A DNA stretch of 64,000 bases from the NCBI RefSeq assembly GCF_029227915.1, contig NC_079880.1, positions 2,668,001 through 2,732,000 of the forward strand. Direction: 5' to 3'. Under the pieces are notes generated by a model. It saw only the letters and a program-made list of their open reading frames with translations, was not told where the DNA came from and did no database searches. Each line of letters opens with the position of its first letter. Within the stretch, counting starts at the first letter, position 1. Positions 1 to 11,772 of the stretch are shown piece by piece. This DNA is from Hydractinia symbiolongicarpus. Its lineage: Eukaryota > Cnidaria > Hydrozoa > Anthoathecata > Hydractiniidae. The translations under genes were made by a program, and so were the position numbers.

Positions 1-812
1 CCACTAAAACGCATGAGACTTGAAGCTTTCAAAAATGTTTTCATTTTTGATTAGACGGTTGATGAAAGAAGTTTAATCGTCAGCAAACGAAATCCCGCGA
101 TTTCCCGTAAATCCCGGGCTTGGCCCGTGTAGTCGAATGTATACAAAGAAAGTACCCTGTGAGTAAACTCATTTCCCGAACGATTTTTTAAATTATTTTT
201 TTACCACTAAAACGCATGAGACTTGTAGTTTTCAGAAATGTTTTCATTTTTGATGAGACGCTTAATGAAAGTGGTTTAATCGCCAGCAAACGAAAACCCG
301 CGATTTCCCGTAAATCCCGGGCTTGGCCCGTATAGTCGAATGTATACAAAGAAAGTACCCGGTGAGTAAACTCATTTCCAAAACGATTTTTTAAATTATC
401 TTTTCACCACTAAAACGCATGAGACTTGTAGTTTTTAAAAATGTTTTCATTTGTGATGAGACGCTGAATAAAAGAAGTTTAATCGACGGCAAACGAAAAC
501 CCGCCATTTCCCGTAAACCCCGGACTCGACCCGTATAGTCAAAAGTATACAAAGAAAGTACCCAGGGAGTAAACTCATTTCCCGAACGATTTTTTATATT
601 ATTTTCTTTACCACTAAACGCATGAGACTTGTAGTTTTCAAAAATATTTTCATATTTGATGGGACGCTGAATAAAAGAAGTTTAATCGCCGGCAAACGAA
701 AATCCGCGATTTCCCGTAAATCCCGGACTCGGCCCGTATAGTCAAAAGTATACAAAGAAAGTACCCAGGGAGTAAACTCATTTCCCGAACGATTTTTTAA
801 ATTTTTCTTTCA
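1..812 (+). repeat. HOR cassette G-T-A-M, copy 1
   Basis: Four consecutive monomers start at 1, 204, 407 and 611. G has GACGGTTGATG and ATCGTCAGC. T has GAAAGTGGTTTAATCGCCAGC-type marks with a CCAAAACG tail. A has ATCGACGGC, CCGCCATTTCCCG and CTCGACCCG. M has CTTTACCACTAAACG (one A lost), AAATATTTTCATATTTG and GATGGGACG. The same order returns at 6899, 8930, 12991 and 16646, which is what defines it as a higher-order unit rather than chance similarity of neighbours. In copy 1 the G monomer reads TTAGACGG where others read TGAGACGG. Confidence 0.85.
204..406 (+). repeat. Reference full-length monomer, forward orientation (subtype T)
   Basis: This is a complete 203-bp unit from CCAC to the base before the next CCAC. 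It carries the subtype marks CTTAATGAAAGTGG, ATCGCCAGC and CGGGCTTGGCCCG, and its tail reads CCAAAACGATTTTTT. In place of the fully paired dyad arm it has TTCAGAAATG, one base off. The CGGGC-TTG-GCCCG stretch is itself a small GC-rich inverted repeat, present in this subtype and lost in the ACTCGG subtypes. It is given as a coordinate reference for the family, with no claim of function. Confidence 0.9.
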
Positions 813-1290
813 CCACTAAAACGCATGAGACTTGTAGTTTTCAAAATAGTTTTCATTTTTGATGAGACGCTTAATGAAAGAGGTTTAATCGCCGGCAAAC
901 GAAATCCCGCGATTTACCGTAAATCCGGGGCTTGGCCCGTATAGTCGAATATATACAAAGAAAGTACCTAGGGAGTGAACTCATTTCCCGAACGATTTTT
1001 TAAATTTTTCTTTCACCACTAAAACGCATGAGACTTGTAGTTTTCAAAAATGTTTTCATTTTTGATGAGACGCTTAATGAAAGAGGTTTAATCGCCGGAA
1101 AACGAAAACCCGCGATTTCCCGTAAATCCCGGTCTTGGCCCGTATAGTCGAATGTATACAAAGAAAGTACCCAGTGAGTAAACTCATTTCCAGAACGATT
1201 TTTTAAATTATTTTTTCACCACTAAAACGCATAAGACTTTTAGTTTTCAAAAATGTTTTCATTTTTGATGAGACGCTTAATGAAAGTGGT
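407..1290 (+). repeat. HOR block (~0.9 kb) duplicated at 4667-5550
   Basis: The block includes A, M, the AAAATAGTTTTC monomer and the distinctive CCCGGTCTTGGCC monomer followed by ATAAGACTTTTAG. The same order recurs at an offset of 4260 bp (21 monomers less 3 bp): GGTCTTGGCC is at 1131 and 5391. A third, shorter relative covers 1828-2694 (offset 1624 from 204-1070) but lacks the GGTCTTGG monomer. Confidence 0.8.
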
Positions 1291-4200
1291 TTAATCGCCG
1301 GCAAACGAAAACCCGCGATTTCCCGTAAATCCCGGACTCAGCCCGTATAGTTAAAAGTATACAAGGAAAGTACCCAGGGAGTAAACTCATTTCATAAACG
1401 ATTTTTTAAATTATTATTTAACCACTAAAGCCCATGAGACTTGTAGTTTTTAAAAATGTTTTCATTTTTGATGAGACGCTGAATAAAAGAAGTTTAATCG
1501 CCGGCAAACGAAAACCCGCGATTTCCCGTAAATCCCGGACTCGGCCCGTATAGTTAAAAGTATACAAGGAAAGTACCCACTGAGTAAACTCATTTCCCGA
1601 ACGAATTTTTAAATTATTTTTTCACCACTAAAACGTATGAGACTTGTAGTTTTCAAAAATGTTTTCATTTTTGATAAGACGCTGAATAAAAGAAGTTTAA
1701 TCGCCGGCAAACGAAAACCTGCGATTTCCCGTAAATCCCGGACTCGGCCCGTATAGTCAAAAGCATACAAACAAAGTACCCAGGGTGTAAACTCATTTCC
1801 CGTACGATTTTTTAAATTATTTTTTCACCACTAAAACGCATGAGACTTGTAGTTTTCAAAAATGTTTTCATTTTTGATGAGACGCCTAATGAAAGTGGTT
1901 TAATCGCCAGCAAACGAAAACCCGCGATTTCCCGTAAATCCCGGGCTTGGCCCGTATAGTCGAATGTATACAAAGAAAGTACCCTGTGAGTAAACTCATT
2001 TCCAAAACGATTTTTTAAATTATCTTTTCACCACTAAAACGCATGAGACTTGTAGTTTTTAAAAATGTTTTCATTTGTGATGAGACGTTGAATAAAAGAA
2101 GTTTAATCGACGGCAAACGAAAACCCGCCATTTCCCGTAAACCCCGGACTCGACCCGTATAGTCAAAAGTATACAAAGAAAGTACCCAGGGAGTAAACTC
2201 ATTTCCCGAACGATTTTTTATATTATTTTCTTTACCACTAAACGCATGAGACTTGTAGTTTTCAAAAATATTTTCATATTTGATGGGACGCTGAATAAAA
2301 GAAGTTTAATCGCCGGCAAACGAAAATCCGCGATTTCCCGTAAATCCCGGACTCGGCCCGTATAGTCAAAAGTATACAAAGAAAGTACCCAGGGAGTAAA
2401 CTCATTTCCCGAACGATTTTTTAAATTTTTCTTTCACCACTAAAACGCATGAGACTTGTAGTTTTCAAAATAGTTTTCATTTTTGATGAGACGCTTAATG
2501 AAAGAGGTTTAATCGCCGGCAAACGAAATCCCGCGATTTACCGTAAATCCGGGGCTTGGCCCGTATAGTCGAATATATACAAAGAAAGTACCTAGGGAGT
2601 GAACTCATTTCCCGAACGATTTTTTAAATTTTTCTTTCACCACTAAAACGCATGAGACTTGTAGTTTTCAAAAATGTTTTCATTTTTGATGAGACGCTGA
2701 ATAAAAGAAGTTTAATCGCCGGCAAACGAAATCCCGCGATTTCCCGTAAATCCCGGGCTTGGCCCGTATAGTCGAATGTATGCAAAGAAAGAACCCAGGA
2801 AGTAAACTCATTTCCCGAACGATTTTTTAATTTTTTTTTTCACCACTAAAACGCATGAGACTTGTAGTTTTCAAAAATGTTTTCATTTTTGATGAGACGC
2901 TTAATGAAAGAGGTTTAATCGCCGGCAAACGAAAACCCGCGATTTTCCGTAAATCCCGGGCTTGGCCCGTATAGTCGAATGTATACAAAGAAAGTACCCT
3001 GTGAGTAAACTCATTTCCAAAACGATTTTTTAAATTATCTTTTCACCACTAAAACGCATGAGACTTGTAGTTTTTAAAAATGTTTTCATTTTTGATGAGA
3101 CGCTGAATAAAAGAAGTTTAATCGCCGGCAAACGAAAAGCCGCGATTTCCCGTAAATCCCGGACTCGGCCTGGATAGTCAAAAGTATACAAGAAAAGTAC
3201 CCAGTGAGTAAACTCATTTCCCGAACGAATTTTTAAATTATTTTTTCCCCACTAAAACGCATGAGACTTGTAGTTTTCAGAAATGTTTTCATTTTTGATG
3301 AGACGCTAAATGAAAGTGGTTTAATCGCCGGCAAACGAAAACCCGCGATTTCCCGTAAATCCCGGGCTTGGCCCGTATAGTCGAATGTATACAAAGAAAG
3401 TACCCTGTGAGTAAACTCATTTCCAAAACGATTTTTAAATTATCTTTACACCACCAAAACGCTTGAGACTTGTAGTTTTCAAAAATGTTTTCATTTTTGA
3501 TGAGACGCTAAATAAAAGAAGTTTAATCGCCGGCAAACGAAAACCCGCCATTTCCCGTAAACCCCGGACTCGGCCCGCATAGTCAAAAGTATATAAAGAA
3601 AGTACCCAGGGTGTAAACTCATTTCCCGAATGATTTTTTAAATTATTATTTCACCACTAAAGCCCATGAGACTTGTAGTATTTAAGAATACTTTCATTTT
3701 TGATGAGACGCGGAATAAAAGAAGTTTAATAGCCGGCAACAAAAACTCGCGACTTCCCGTAAATCCCGGACTCGGCCCGTATAGTCAAAAAAATACAAAG
3801 AAAGTACCCAGGGTGTAAACTCATTTCCCGAATGATTTTTTAAATTATTATTTCACCACTAAAGCCCATGAGACTTGTAGTATTTAAGAATACTTTCATT
3901 TTTGATGAGACGCTGCATAAAAGAAGTTTAATCGGCGGCAAACAAAAACTCGCGACTTCTCGTAAATCCCGGACTCGGCCCGTATAGTCAAAAGTATACA
4001 AAGAAAGTACCCAGGGAGTTAACTCATTTCCCGAACGATTTTTTAACTTATTTTTTCACCACTAAACCCATGAGACTTGTAGTTTTCAAAAATGTTTTCA
4101 TTTTTGATGAGACGCTTAATAAAAGAGGTTTAATCGCCGGCAAACGAAATCCCGCGATTTCCCGTAAATCCCGGGCTTGGCCCGTATAGTCGAATGTATA

Positions 4201-4666
4201 CAAAGAAAGTACCTAGGAAGTAAACTCATTTCCCGAACGATTTTTTAAATTTTTTTTTCACCACTAAAACGCATGAGACTTGTAGTTTTCAAAAATGTTT
4301 TCATTTTTGATGAGACGCTGAATAAAAGAAGTTTAATCGCCGGCAAACGAAATCCCGCGATTTCCCGTAAATCCCGGGCTTGGCCCGTATAGTCGAATGT
4401 ATGCAAAGAAAGAACCCAGGAAGTAAACTCATTTCCCGAACGATTTTTTAATTTTTTTTTTCACCACTAAAACGCATGAGACTTGTAGTTTTCAAAAATG
4501 TTTTCATTTTTGATGAGACGCTTAATGAAAGAGGTTTAATCGCCGGCAAACGAAAACCCGCGATTTTCCGTAAATCCCGGGCTTGGCCCGTATAGTCGAA
4601 TGTATACAAAGAAAGTACCCTGTGAGTAAACTCATTTCCAAAACGATTTTTTAAATTATCTTTTCA

Positions 4667-5550
4667 CCACTCAAACGCATGAGACTTGTAGTTTTTAAAA
4701 ATGTTTTCATTTGTAATGAGACGCTGAATAAAAGAAGTTTAATCGACGGCAAACGAAAACCCGCCATTTCCCGTAAACCCCGGACTCGACCCGTATAGTC
4801 AAAAGTATACAAAGAAAGTACCCAGGGAGTAAACTCATTTCCCGAACGATTTTTTATATTATTTTCTTTACCACTAAACGCATGAGACTTGTAGTTTTCA
4901 AAAATATTTTCATATTTGATGGGACGCTGAATAAAAGAAGTTTAATCGCCGGCAAACGAAAATCCGCGATTTCCCGTAAATCCCGGACTCGGCCCGTATA
5001 GTCAAAAGTATACAAAGAAAGTACCCAGGGAGTAAACTCATTTCCCGAACGATTTTTTAAATTTTTCTTTCACCACTAAAACGCATGAGACTTGTAGTTT
5101 TCAAAATAGTTTTCATTTTTGATGAGACGCTTAATGAAAGAGGTTTAATCGCCGGCAAACGAAATCCCGCGATTTACCGTAAATCCGGGGCTTGGCCCGT
5201 ATAGTCGAATATATACAAAGAAAGTACCTAGGGAGTGAACTCATTTCCCGAACGATTTTTTAAATTTTTCTTTCACCACTAAAACGCATGAGACTTGTAG
5301 TTTTCAAAAATGTTTTCATTTTTGATGAGACGCCTAATGAAAGAGGTTTAATCGCCGGAAAACGAAAACCCGCGATTTCCCGTAAATCCCGGTCTTGGCC
5401 CGTATAGTCGAATGTATACAAAGAAAGTACCCAGTGAGTAAACTCATTTCCAGAACGATTTTTTAAATTATTTTTTCACCACTAAAACGCATAAGACTTT
5501 TAGTTTTCAAAAATGTTTTCATTTTTGATGAGACGCTTAATGAAAGTGGT
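4667..5550 (+). repeat. Second copy of the 407-1290 HOR block
   Basis: This matches 407-1290 monomer by monomer. Differences noticed are ACTCAAACGC and TTGTAATGAG in the A monomer and CGCCTAATG near 5331. Upstream, 4260-4660 instead matches 2640-3040 at an offset of about 1621 bp (shared GTATGCAAAGAAAGAACCC at 2779 and 4400), so the boundary near 4660 joins two different HOR contexts. Confidence 0.75.
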
Positions 5551-6898
5551 TTAATCGCCAGCAAACGAAAACCCGCGATTTCGCGTAAATCCCGGGCTTG
5601 GCCCGTATAGTCGAATGCATAAAAAGAAAGTACCCTGTGAGTAAACTCATTTCCAAAACGATTTTTTATATTATCTTTTCACCACTAAAACGCATGAGAC
5701 TTGTAGTTTTTAAAAATGTTTTCATTTTTGATGAGACGCTGAATAAAAGAAGTTTAATCGCCGGCAAACGAAAACCTGCGATTTCCCGTAAATCCCGGAC
5801 TTGGCCCGTATAGTCCAAAGTATACAAAGAAAGTACCCAGGGAATAAACTCATTTCCCGAACGATTTTTTAAAGTATTTTTTCACCACTAAAACGCATGA
5901 GACTTGTAGTTTTCAAAAATGTTTTCATTTTTGATGAGACGCTTATTAAAAGAGGTTTAATCGCCGGCAAACGAAATCCCGCGATTTCCCGTAAATACCG
6001 GGCTTGGCCCGTCAAGTCGAATGTATAAAAAGAAAGTACCCAGGGAGTAAACTCATTTCCCGAACGATTTTTTAATTTTTTTTTCACCACTAAAACGCAT
6101 GAGACATGAAGTTTTCAAAAATGTTTTCATTTTTGATGAGACGGTTAATGCAAGAAGTTTAATCGCCGGCAAACGAAATCCCGCGATTTCCCGTAAATCC
6201 CGGGCTTGGCCCGTATAGTCGAATGTATACAAAGAAAGTACAAAGTGAGTAAACTCATTTCCCAAACGATTTTTTAATTTTTTTTTTCACCACTTAAACG
6301 CATGAGACTTGTAGTTTTCAAAAATGTTTTCATTTTTGATGAGACGCTTAATGAAAGAGGTTTAATCGCCGGCAAACGAAATCCCGCGTTTTCCCGTAAA
6401 TCCGGGGCTTGGCCCTTATAGTCGAATGTATACAAAGAAAGTACCCAGGAAGTAAACTCATTTCCCGAACGATTTTTTAAATTTTTTTTTCACCACTAAA
6501 ACGCATGAGACTTGTAGTTTTCAAAAATGTTTTCATTTTTGATGAGACGCTGAATAACAGAAGTTTAATCGCCTTCAAACGAAAATCCGCGATTTCCCGT
6601 AAATCCCGGACTCGGCCCGTATAGTCCAAAGTATACAAAGAAAGTACCCTGTGAGTAAACTCATTTCCCGAACGATTTTTTAAATTATTTTTTCACCACT
6701 AAAACGCATGAGACTTGTAGTTTTCAAAAATGTTTTCATTTTTGATGAGACGCTTATTAAAAGAGGTTTAATCGCCGGCAAACGAAATCCCGCGATTTCC
6801 CGTAAATCCCGGGCTTGGCCCGTATAGTCGAATGTATACAAAGAAAGTACCCAGGGAATAAACTCATTTCCCGAACGATTTTTTAATTTTTTTTTTCA

Positions 6899-7710
6899 CC
6901 ACTAAAACGCATAAGACTTGAAGTTTTCAAAAATGTTTTCATTTTTGATGAGACGGTTGATGAAAGAAGTTTAATCGTCAGCAAACGAAATCCCGCGATT
7001 TCCCGTAAATCCCGGGCTTGGCCCGTGTAGTCGAATGTATACAAAGAAAGTTCCCTGTGATTAAAGTCATTTCTCGAACGATTTTTTAAATTATTTTTTT
7101 ACCACTAAAACGCATGAGACTTGTAGTTTTCAGAAATGTTTTCATTTTTGATGAGACGTTTAATGAAAGTGGTTTAATCGCCAGCAAACGAAAACCCGCG
7201 ATTTCCCTTAAATCCCGGGCTTGGCCCGTATAGTCGAATGTATACAAAGAAAGTACCCTGTGAGTAAACTCATTTCCAAAACGATTTTTTAAATTATCTT
7301 TTCACCACTAAAACGCATGAGACTTGTAGTTTTTAAAAATGTTTTCATTTGTGATGAGACGCTGAATAAAAGAAGTTTAATCGACGGCAAACGAAAACCC
7401 GCCATTTCCCGTAAACCCCGGACTCGACCCGTATAGTCAAAAGTATACAAAGAAAGTACCCAGGGAGTAAACTCATTTCCCGAACGATTTTTTATATTAT
7501 TTTCTTTACCACTAAACGCATGAGACTTGTAGTTTTCAAAAATATTTTCATATTTGATGGGACGCTGAATAAAAGAAGTTTAATCCCCGGCAAACGAAAA
7601 TCCGCGATTTCCCGTAAATCCCGGACTCGGCCCGTATAGTCAAAAGTATACAAAGAAAGTACCCAGGGAGTAAACTCATTTCCCGAACGATTTTTTAAAT
7701 TATTTTTTCA
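6899..7710 (+). repeat. HOR cassette G-T-A-M, copy 2
   Basis: Monomers start at 6899, 7102, 7305 and 7509, with the same subtype order as at 1-812 and the same total of 812 bp. Small private changes include ATAAGACTTG in G, GTTCCCTGTGATTAAAG at the end of G, and ATCCCCGGC in M. After M the array continues with a GCTTATTAAAAGAGG subtype, not with the AAAATAGTTTTC subtype that follows copies 1, 3, 4 and 5, so the cassette is embedded in different longer contexts. Confidence 0.85.
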
Positions 7711-7913
7711 CCACTAAAACGCATGAGACTTGTAGTTTTCAAAAATGTTTTCATTTTTGATGAGACGCTTATTAAAAGAGGTTTAATCGCCGGCAAACGA
7801 AATCCCGCGATTTCCCGTAAATTCCGGGCTTGGCCCGTATAGTCGAATGTATACAAAGAAAGTACCCAGGGAGTAAACTCATTTCCCGAACGATTTTTTA
7901 ATTTTTTTTTTCA

Positions 7914-8319
7914 CCACTAAAACGCATGAGACTTGAAGTTTTCAAAAATGTTTTCATTTTTGATGAGACGGTTGATGAAAGAAGTTTAATCGTCAGCAAA
8001 CGAAATCCCGCGATTTCCCGTAAATCCCGGGCTTGGCCCGTGTAGTCGAATGTATACAAAGAAAGTACCCTGTGAGTAAACTCATTTCTCGAACGATTTT
8101 TTAAATTATTTTTTTACCACTAAAACGCATGAGACTTGTAGTTTTTAGAACTGTTTTCATTTTTGATGAGACGCTTAATGAAAGTGGTTTAATCGCCAGC
8201 AAACGAAAACCCGCGATTTCCCGTAAATCCCGGGCTTGGCCCGTATAGTCGAATGTATACAAAGAAAGTACCCTGTGAGTAAACTCATTTCCAAAACGAT
8301 TTTTTAAATTATCTTTTCA
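7914..8319 (+). repeat. Partial HOR cassette (G-T only)
   Basis: G starts at 7914 and T at 8117. The expected A and M monomers are missing, and the next monomer (8320) is the AAAATAGTTTTC subtype that normally follows M. The simplest reading is loss of the two monomers A and M by unequal exchange. The T copy here also has TTTTTAGAACTG, a variant seen again near 10570 and 12205, which marks it as a separate lineage. Confidence 0.75.
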
Positions 8320-8929
8320 CCACTAAAACGCATGAGACTTGTAGTTTTCAAAATAGTTTTCATTTTTGATGAGACGCTTAATGAAAGAGGTTTAATCGCC
8401 GGAAAACGAAAACACGCGATTTACCGTAAATCCCGGGCTTGGCCCGTATAGTCGAATGTATACAAAGAAAGTACCCTGTGAGTAAACTCATTTCCAGAAC
8501 GATTTTTAAAATTATTTTTTCACCACTAAAACGCATAAGACTTGTAGTTTTTAAAAATGTTTTCATTTTTGATGGGACGCTGAATAAAAGAAGTTTAATC
8601 ACCCTCAAACAAAAATCCGCGATTTCCCGTAAATCCCGGACTCGGCCCGTATAGTCCAAAGTATACAAAGAAAGTACCCAGGGAGTAAACTCATTTCCCA
8701 AACGATTTTTTAAATTATTTTTTCACCACTAAAACGCATGAGACTTGTAGTTTTCAAAAATGTTTTCATTTTTGATGATACGCTTATTAAAAGAGGTTTA
8801 ATCGCCGGCAAACGAAATCCCGCGATTTCCCGTAAATCCCGGGCTTGGCCCGTATAGTCGAATGTATACAAAGAAAGTACCCAGGGAGTAAACTCATTTC
8901 CCGAACGATTTTTTAATTATTTTTTTTCA

Positions 8930-9740
8930 CCACTAAAACGCATGAGACTTGAAGTTTTCAAAAATGTTTTCATTTTTGATGAGACGGTTGATGAAAGAAG
9001 TTTAATCTTCAGCAAACGAAATCCCGCGATTTCCCGTAAATCCCGGGCTTGGCCCGTGTAGTCGAATGTATACAAAGAAAGTACCCTGTGAGTAAACTCA
9101 TTTCCCGAACGATATTTTAAATTATTTTTTTACCACTAAAACGCATGAGACTTGTAGTTTTCAGAAATGTTTTCATTTTTGATGAGACGCTTAATGAAAG
9201 TGGTTTAATCGCCAGCAAACGAAAACCCGCGATTTTCCGTAAATCCTGGGCTTGGCCCGTATAGTCGAATGTATACAAAGAAAGTACCCTGTGAGTAAAC
9301 TCATTTCCAAAACGATTTTTTAAATTATCTTTTCACCACTAAAACGCATGAGACTTGTAGTTTTTAAAAATGTTTTCATTTGTAATGAGACGCTGAATAA
9401 AAGAAGTTTAATCGACGGCAAACGAAAACCCGCCATTTCCCGTAAACCCCGGACTCGACCCGTATAGTCAAAAGTATACAAAGAAAGTACCCAGGGAGTA
9501 AACTCATTTCCCGAACGATTTTTATATTATTTTCTTTACCACTAAACGCATGAGACTTGTAGTTTTCAAAAATATTTTCATATTTGATGGGACGCTGAAT
9601 AAAAGAAGTTTAATCGCCGGCAAACGAAAATCCGCGATTTCCCGTAAATCCCGGACTCGGGCCGTATAGTCAAAAGTATACCAAGAAAGTACCCAGGGAG
9701 TAAACTCATTTCCCGAACGATTTTTTAAATTTTTCTTTCA
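8930..9740 (+). repeat. HOR cassette G-T-A-M, copy 3
   Basis: G-T-A-M order with 811 bp in total; M starts at 9539. Private marks are ATCTTCAGC in G, CGATATTTTAAA at the G/T border, TTGTAATGAG in A and CTCGGGCCG plus GTATACCAAG in M. All of these recur at exactly +4061 bp in copy 4 (12991-13801), showing that the two copies are sisters within a larger duplication of about 20 monomers. Confidence 0.85.
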
Positions 9741-10022
9741 CCACTAAAACGCATGAGACTTGTAGTTTTCAAAATAGTTTTCATTTTTGATGAGACGCTT
9801 AATGAAAGAGGTTTAATCGCCGGAAAACGAAAACCCGCGATTTACCGTAAATCCCGGGCTTGGCCCGTATAGTCGAATGTATACAAAGAAAGTACCCTGT
9901 GAGTAAACTCATTTCCAGAACGATTTTTTAAATTATTTTTTCACCACTAAAACGCATAAGACTTGTAGTTTTTAAAAATGTTTTCATTTTTGATGAGACG
10001 CTGAATAAAAGAAGTTTAATCG

Positions 10023-11647
10023 ACGGCAAACGAAAACCCGCCATTCCCCGTAAACCCCGGACTCGACCCGTATAGTCAAAAGTATACAAAGAAAGTACCC
10101 AGGGAGTAAACTCATTTCCCGAACGATTTTTTATATTATTTTCTTTACCACTAAAACGCATGAGACTTGTAGTTTTCAAAAATGTTTTCATTTTTGATGA
10201 GACGCTTAATGAAAGAGGTTTAATCGCCGAAAAACGAATACCCGCGATTTTCCGTAAATCCCGGGCTTGGCCCGTATAGTCGAATGTATACAAAGAAAGT
10301 ACCCTGTGAGTAAACTCATTTCCAGAACGATTTTTTAAATTATTTTTTCACCACTAAAACGCATAAGACTTGTAGTTTTTAAAAATATTTTCATTTTTGA
10401 TGAAACGCTGAATAAAAGAAGTTTAATCGCCGGCAAACGAAAACCCGCGATTTCCCGTAAATCCCGGCTTGGCCCGTATAGTCAAAAGTATACAAAGAAA
10501 GTACCCAGGGAGTAAACTCATTTCCCGAACGATTTTTTAAATTATTTTTTCACCACTAAAACGCATGAGACTTGTAGTTTTTAGAACTGTTTTCATTTTT
10601 GATGAGACGCTTAATGAAAGTGGTTTAATCGCCAGCAAACGAAAACCCGCGATTTCCCGTAAATCCCGGGCTTGGCCCGTATAGTCGAATGTATACAAAG
10701 AAAGTACCCTGTGAGTAAACTCATTTCCAAAACGATTTTTTAAATTATCTTTTCACCACTAAAACGCATGAGACTTGTAGTTTTCAAAATAGTTTTCATT
10801 TTTGATGAGACGCTTAATGAAAGAGGTTTAATCGCCGGAAAACGAAAACACGCGATTTACCGTAAATCCCGGGCTTGGCCCGTATAGTCGAATGTATACA
10901 AAGAAAGTACCCTGCGAGTAAACTCATTTCCAGAACGATTTTTTAAATTATTTTTTCACCACTAAAACGCATAAGACTTGTAGTTTTTAAAAATGTTTTC
11001 ATTTTTGATGAGACGCTGAATAAAAGAAGTTTAATCACCCTCAAACGAAAATCCGCGATTTCCCGTAAATCCCGGACTCGGCCCGTATAGTCCAAAGTAT
11101 ACAAAGAAAGTACCCAGGGAGTAAACTCATTTCCCGAACGATTTTTTAAATTATTTTTTCACCACTAAAACGCATGAGACTTGTAGTTTTCAAAAATGTT
11201 TTCATTTTTGATGATACGCTTATTAAAAGAGGTTTAATCGCCGGCAAACGAAATCCCGCGATTTCCCGTAAATCCCGGGCTTGGCCCGTATAGTCGAATG
11301 TATACAAAGAAAGTACCCAGGGAGTAAACTCATTTCCCGAACGATTTTTTAATTTTTTTTTTTCACCACTAAAACGCATGAGACTTGAAGTTTTCAAAAA
11401 TGTTTTCATTTTTGATGAGACGGTTGATGAAAGAAGTTTAATCTTCAGCAAACGAAATCCCGCGATTTCCCGTAAATCCCGGGCTTGGCCCGTGTAGTCG
11501 AATGTTTACAAAGAAAGTACCCTGTGAGTAAACTCATTTCCCGAACGATATTTTAAATTATTTTTTTACCACTAAAACGCATGAGACTTGTAGTTTTCAG
11601 AAATGTTTTCATTTTTGATGAGACGCTTAATGAAAGTGGTTTAATCG
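10023..11647 (+). repeat. 8-monomer tandem duplication, unit 1 (1625 bp)
   Basis: The segment is repeated in direct tandem at 11648-13272 with an offset of 1625 bp. Shared rare marks include GCCGAAAAACGAATACCC, CATTTTTGATGAAACGCTG, AAATCCCGGCTTGGCCC (one C lost), TTTTTAGAACTG, GATGATACGC and ATCTTCAGC. Its right edge lies in a hybrid monomer, described separately. Few differences were seen between the units, for example CCTGCGAGTAAAC at 10912 against CCTGTGAGTAAAC in unit 2, so the duplication is young. Confidence 0.85.
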
Positions 11648-11772
11648 ACGGCAAACGAAAACCCGCCATTCCCCGTAAACCCCGGACTCGACCCGTGTAG
11701 TCAAAAGTATACAAAGAAAGTACCCAGGGAGTAAACTCATTTCCCGAACGATTTTTTATATTATTTTCTTTA
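11569..11772 (+). repeat. Hybrid T/A monomer at an exchange point
   Basis: The left part matches subtype T (TTCAGAAATG, CTTAATGAAAGTGG up to 11639). The right part matches the A-like monomer that follows in unit 2 and at 10023 (ATCGACGGC from 11648, then CCGCCATTCCCCG). The two parents share GTTTAATCG between these positions, so the exchange lies in roughly 11639-11648. The monomer keeps normal length (204 bp), as expected for in-register unequal crossing-over or gene conversion. Confidence 0.8.

Noticed and set aside
9928-10293. 121-codon frame repeated at 11553, 13989, 15004 and 15817 as a possible repeated gene
   Set aside because: The copies follow the HOR duplications exactly (offsets 1625, 2436 and 813 bp), and the peptide contains its own internal monomer repeat. 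There is no start context, domain or signal that would support expression.
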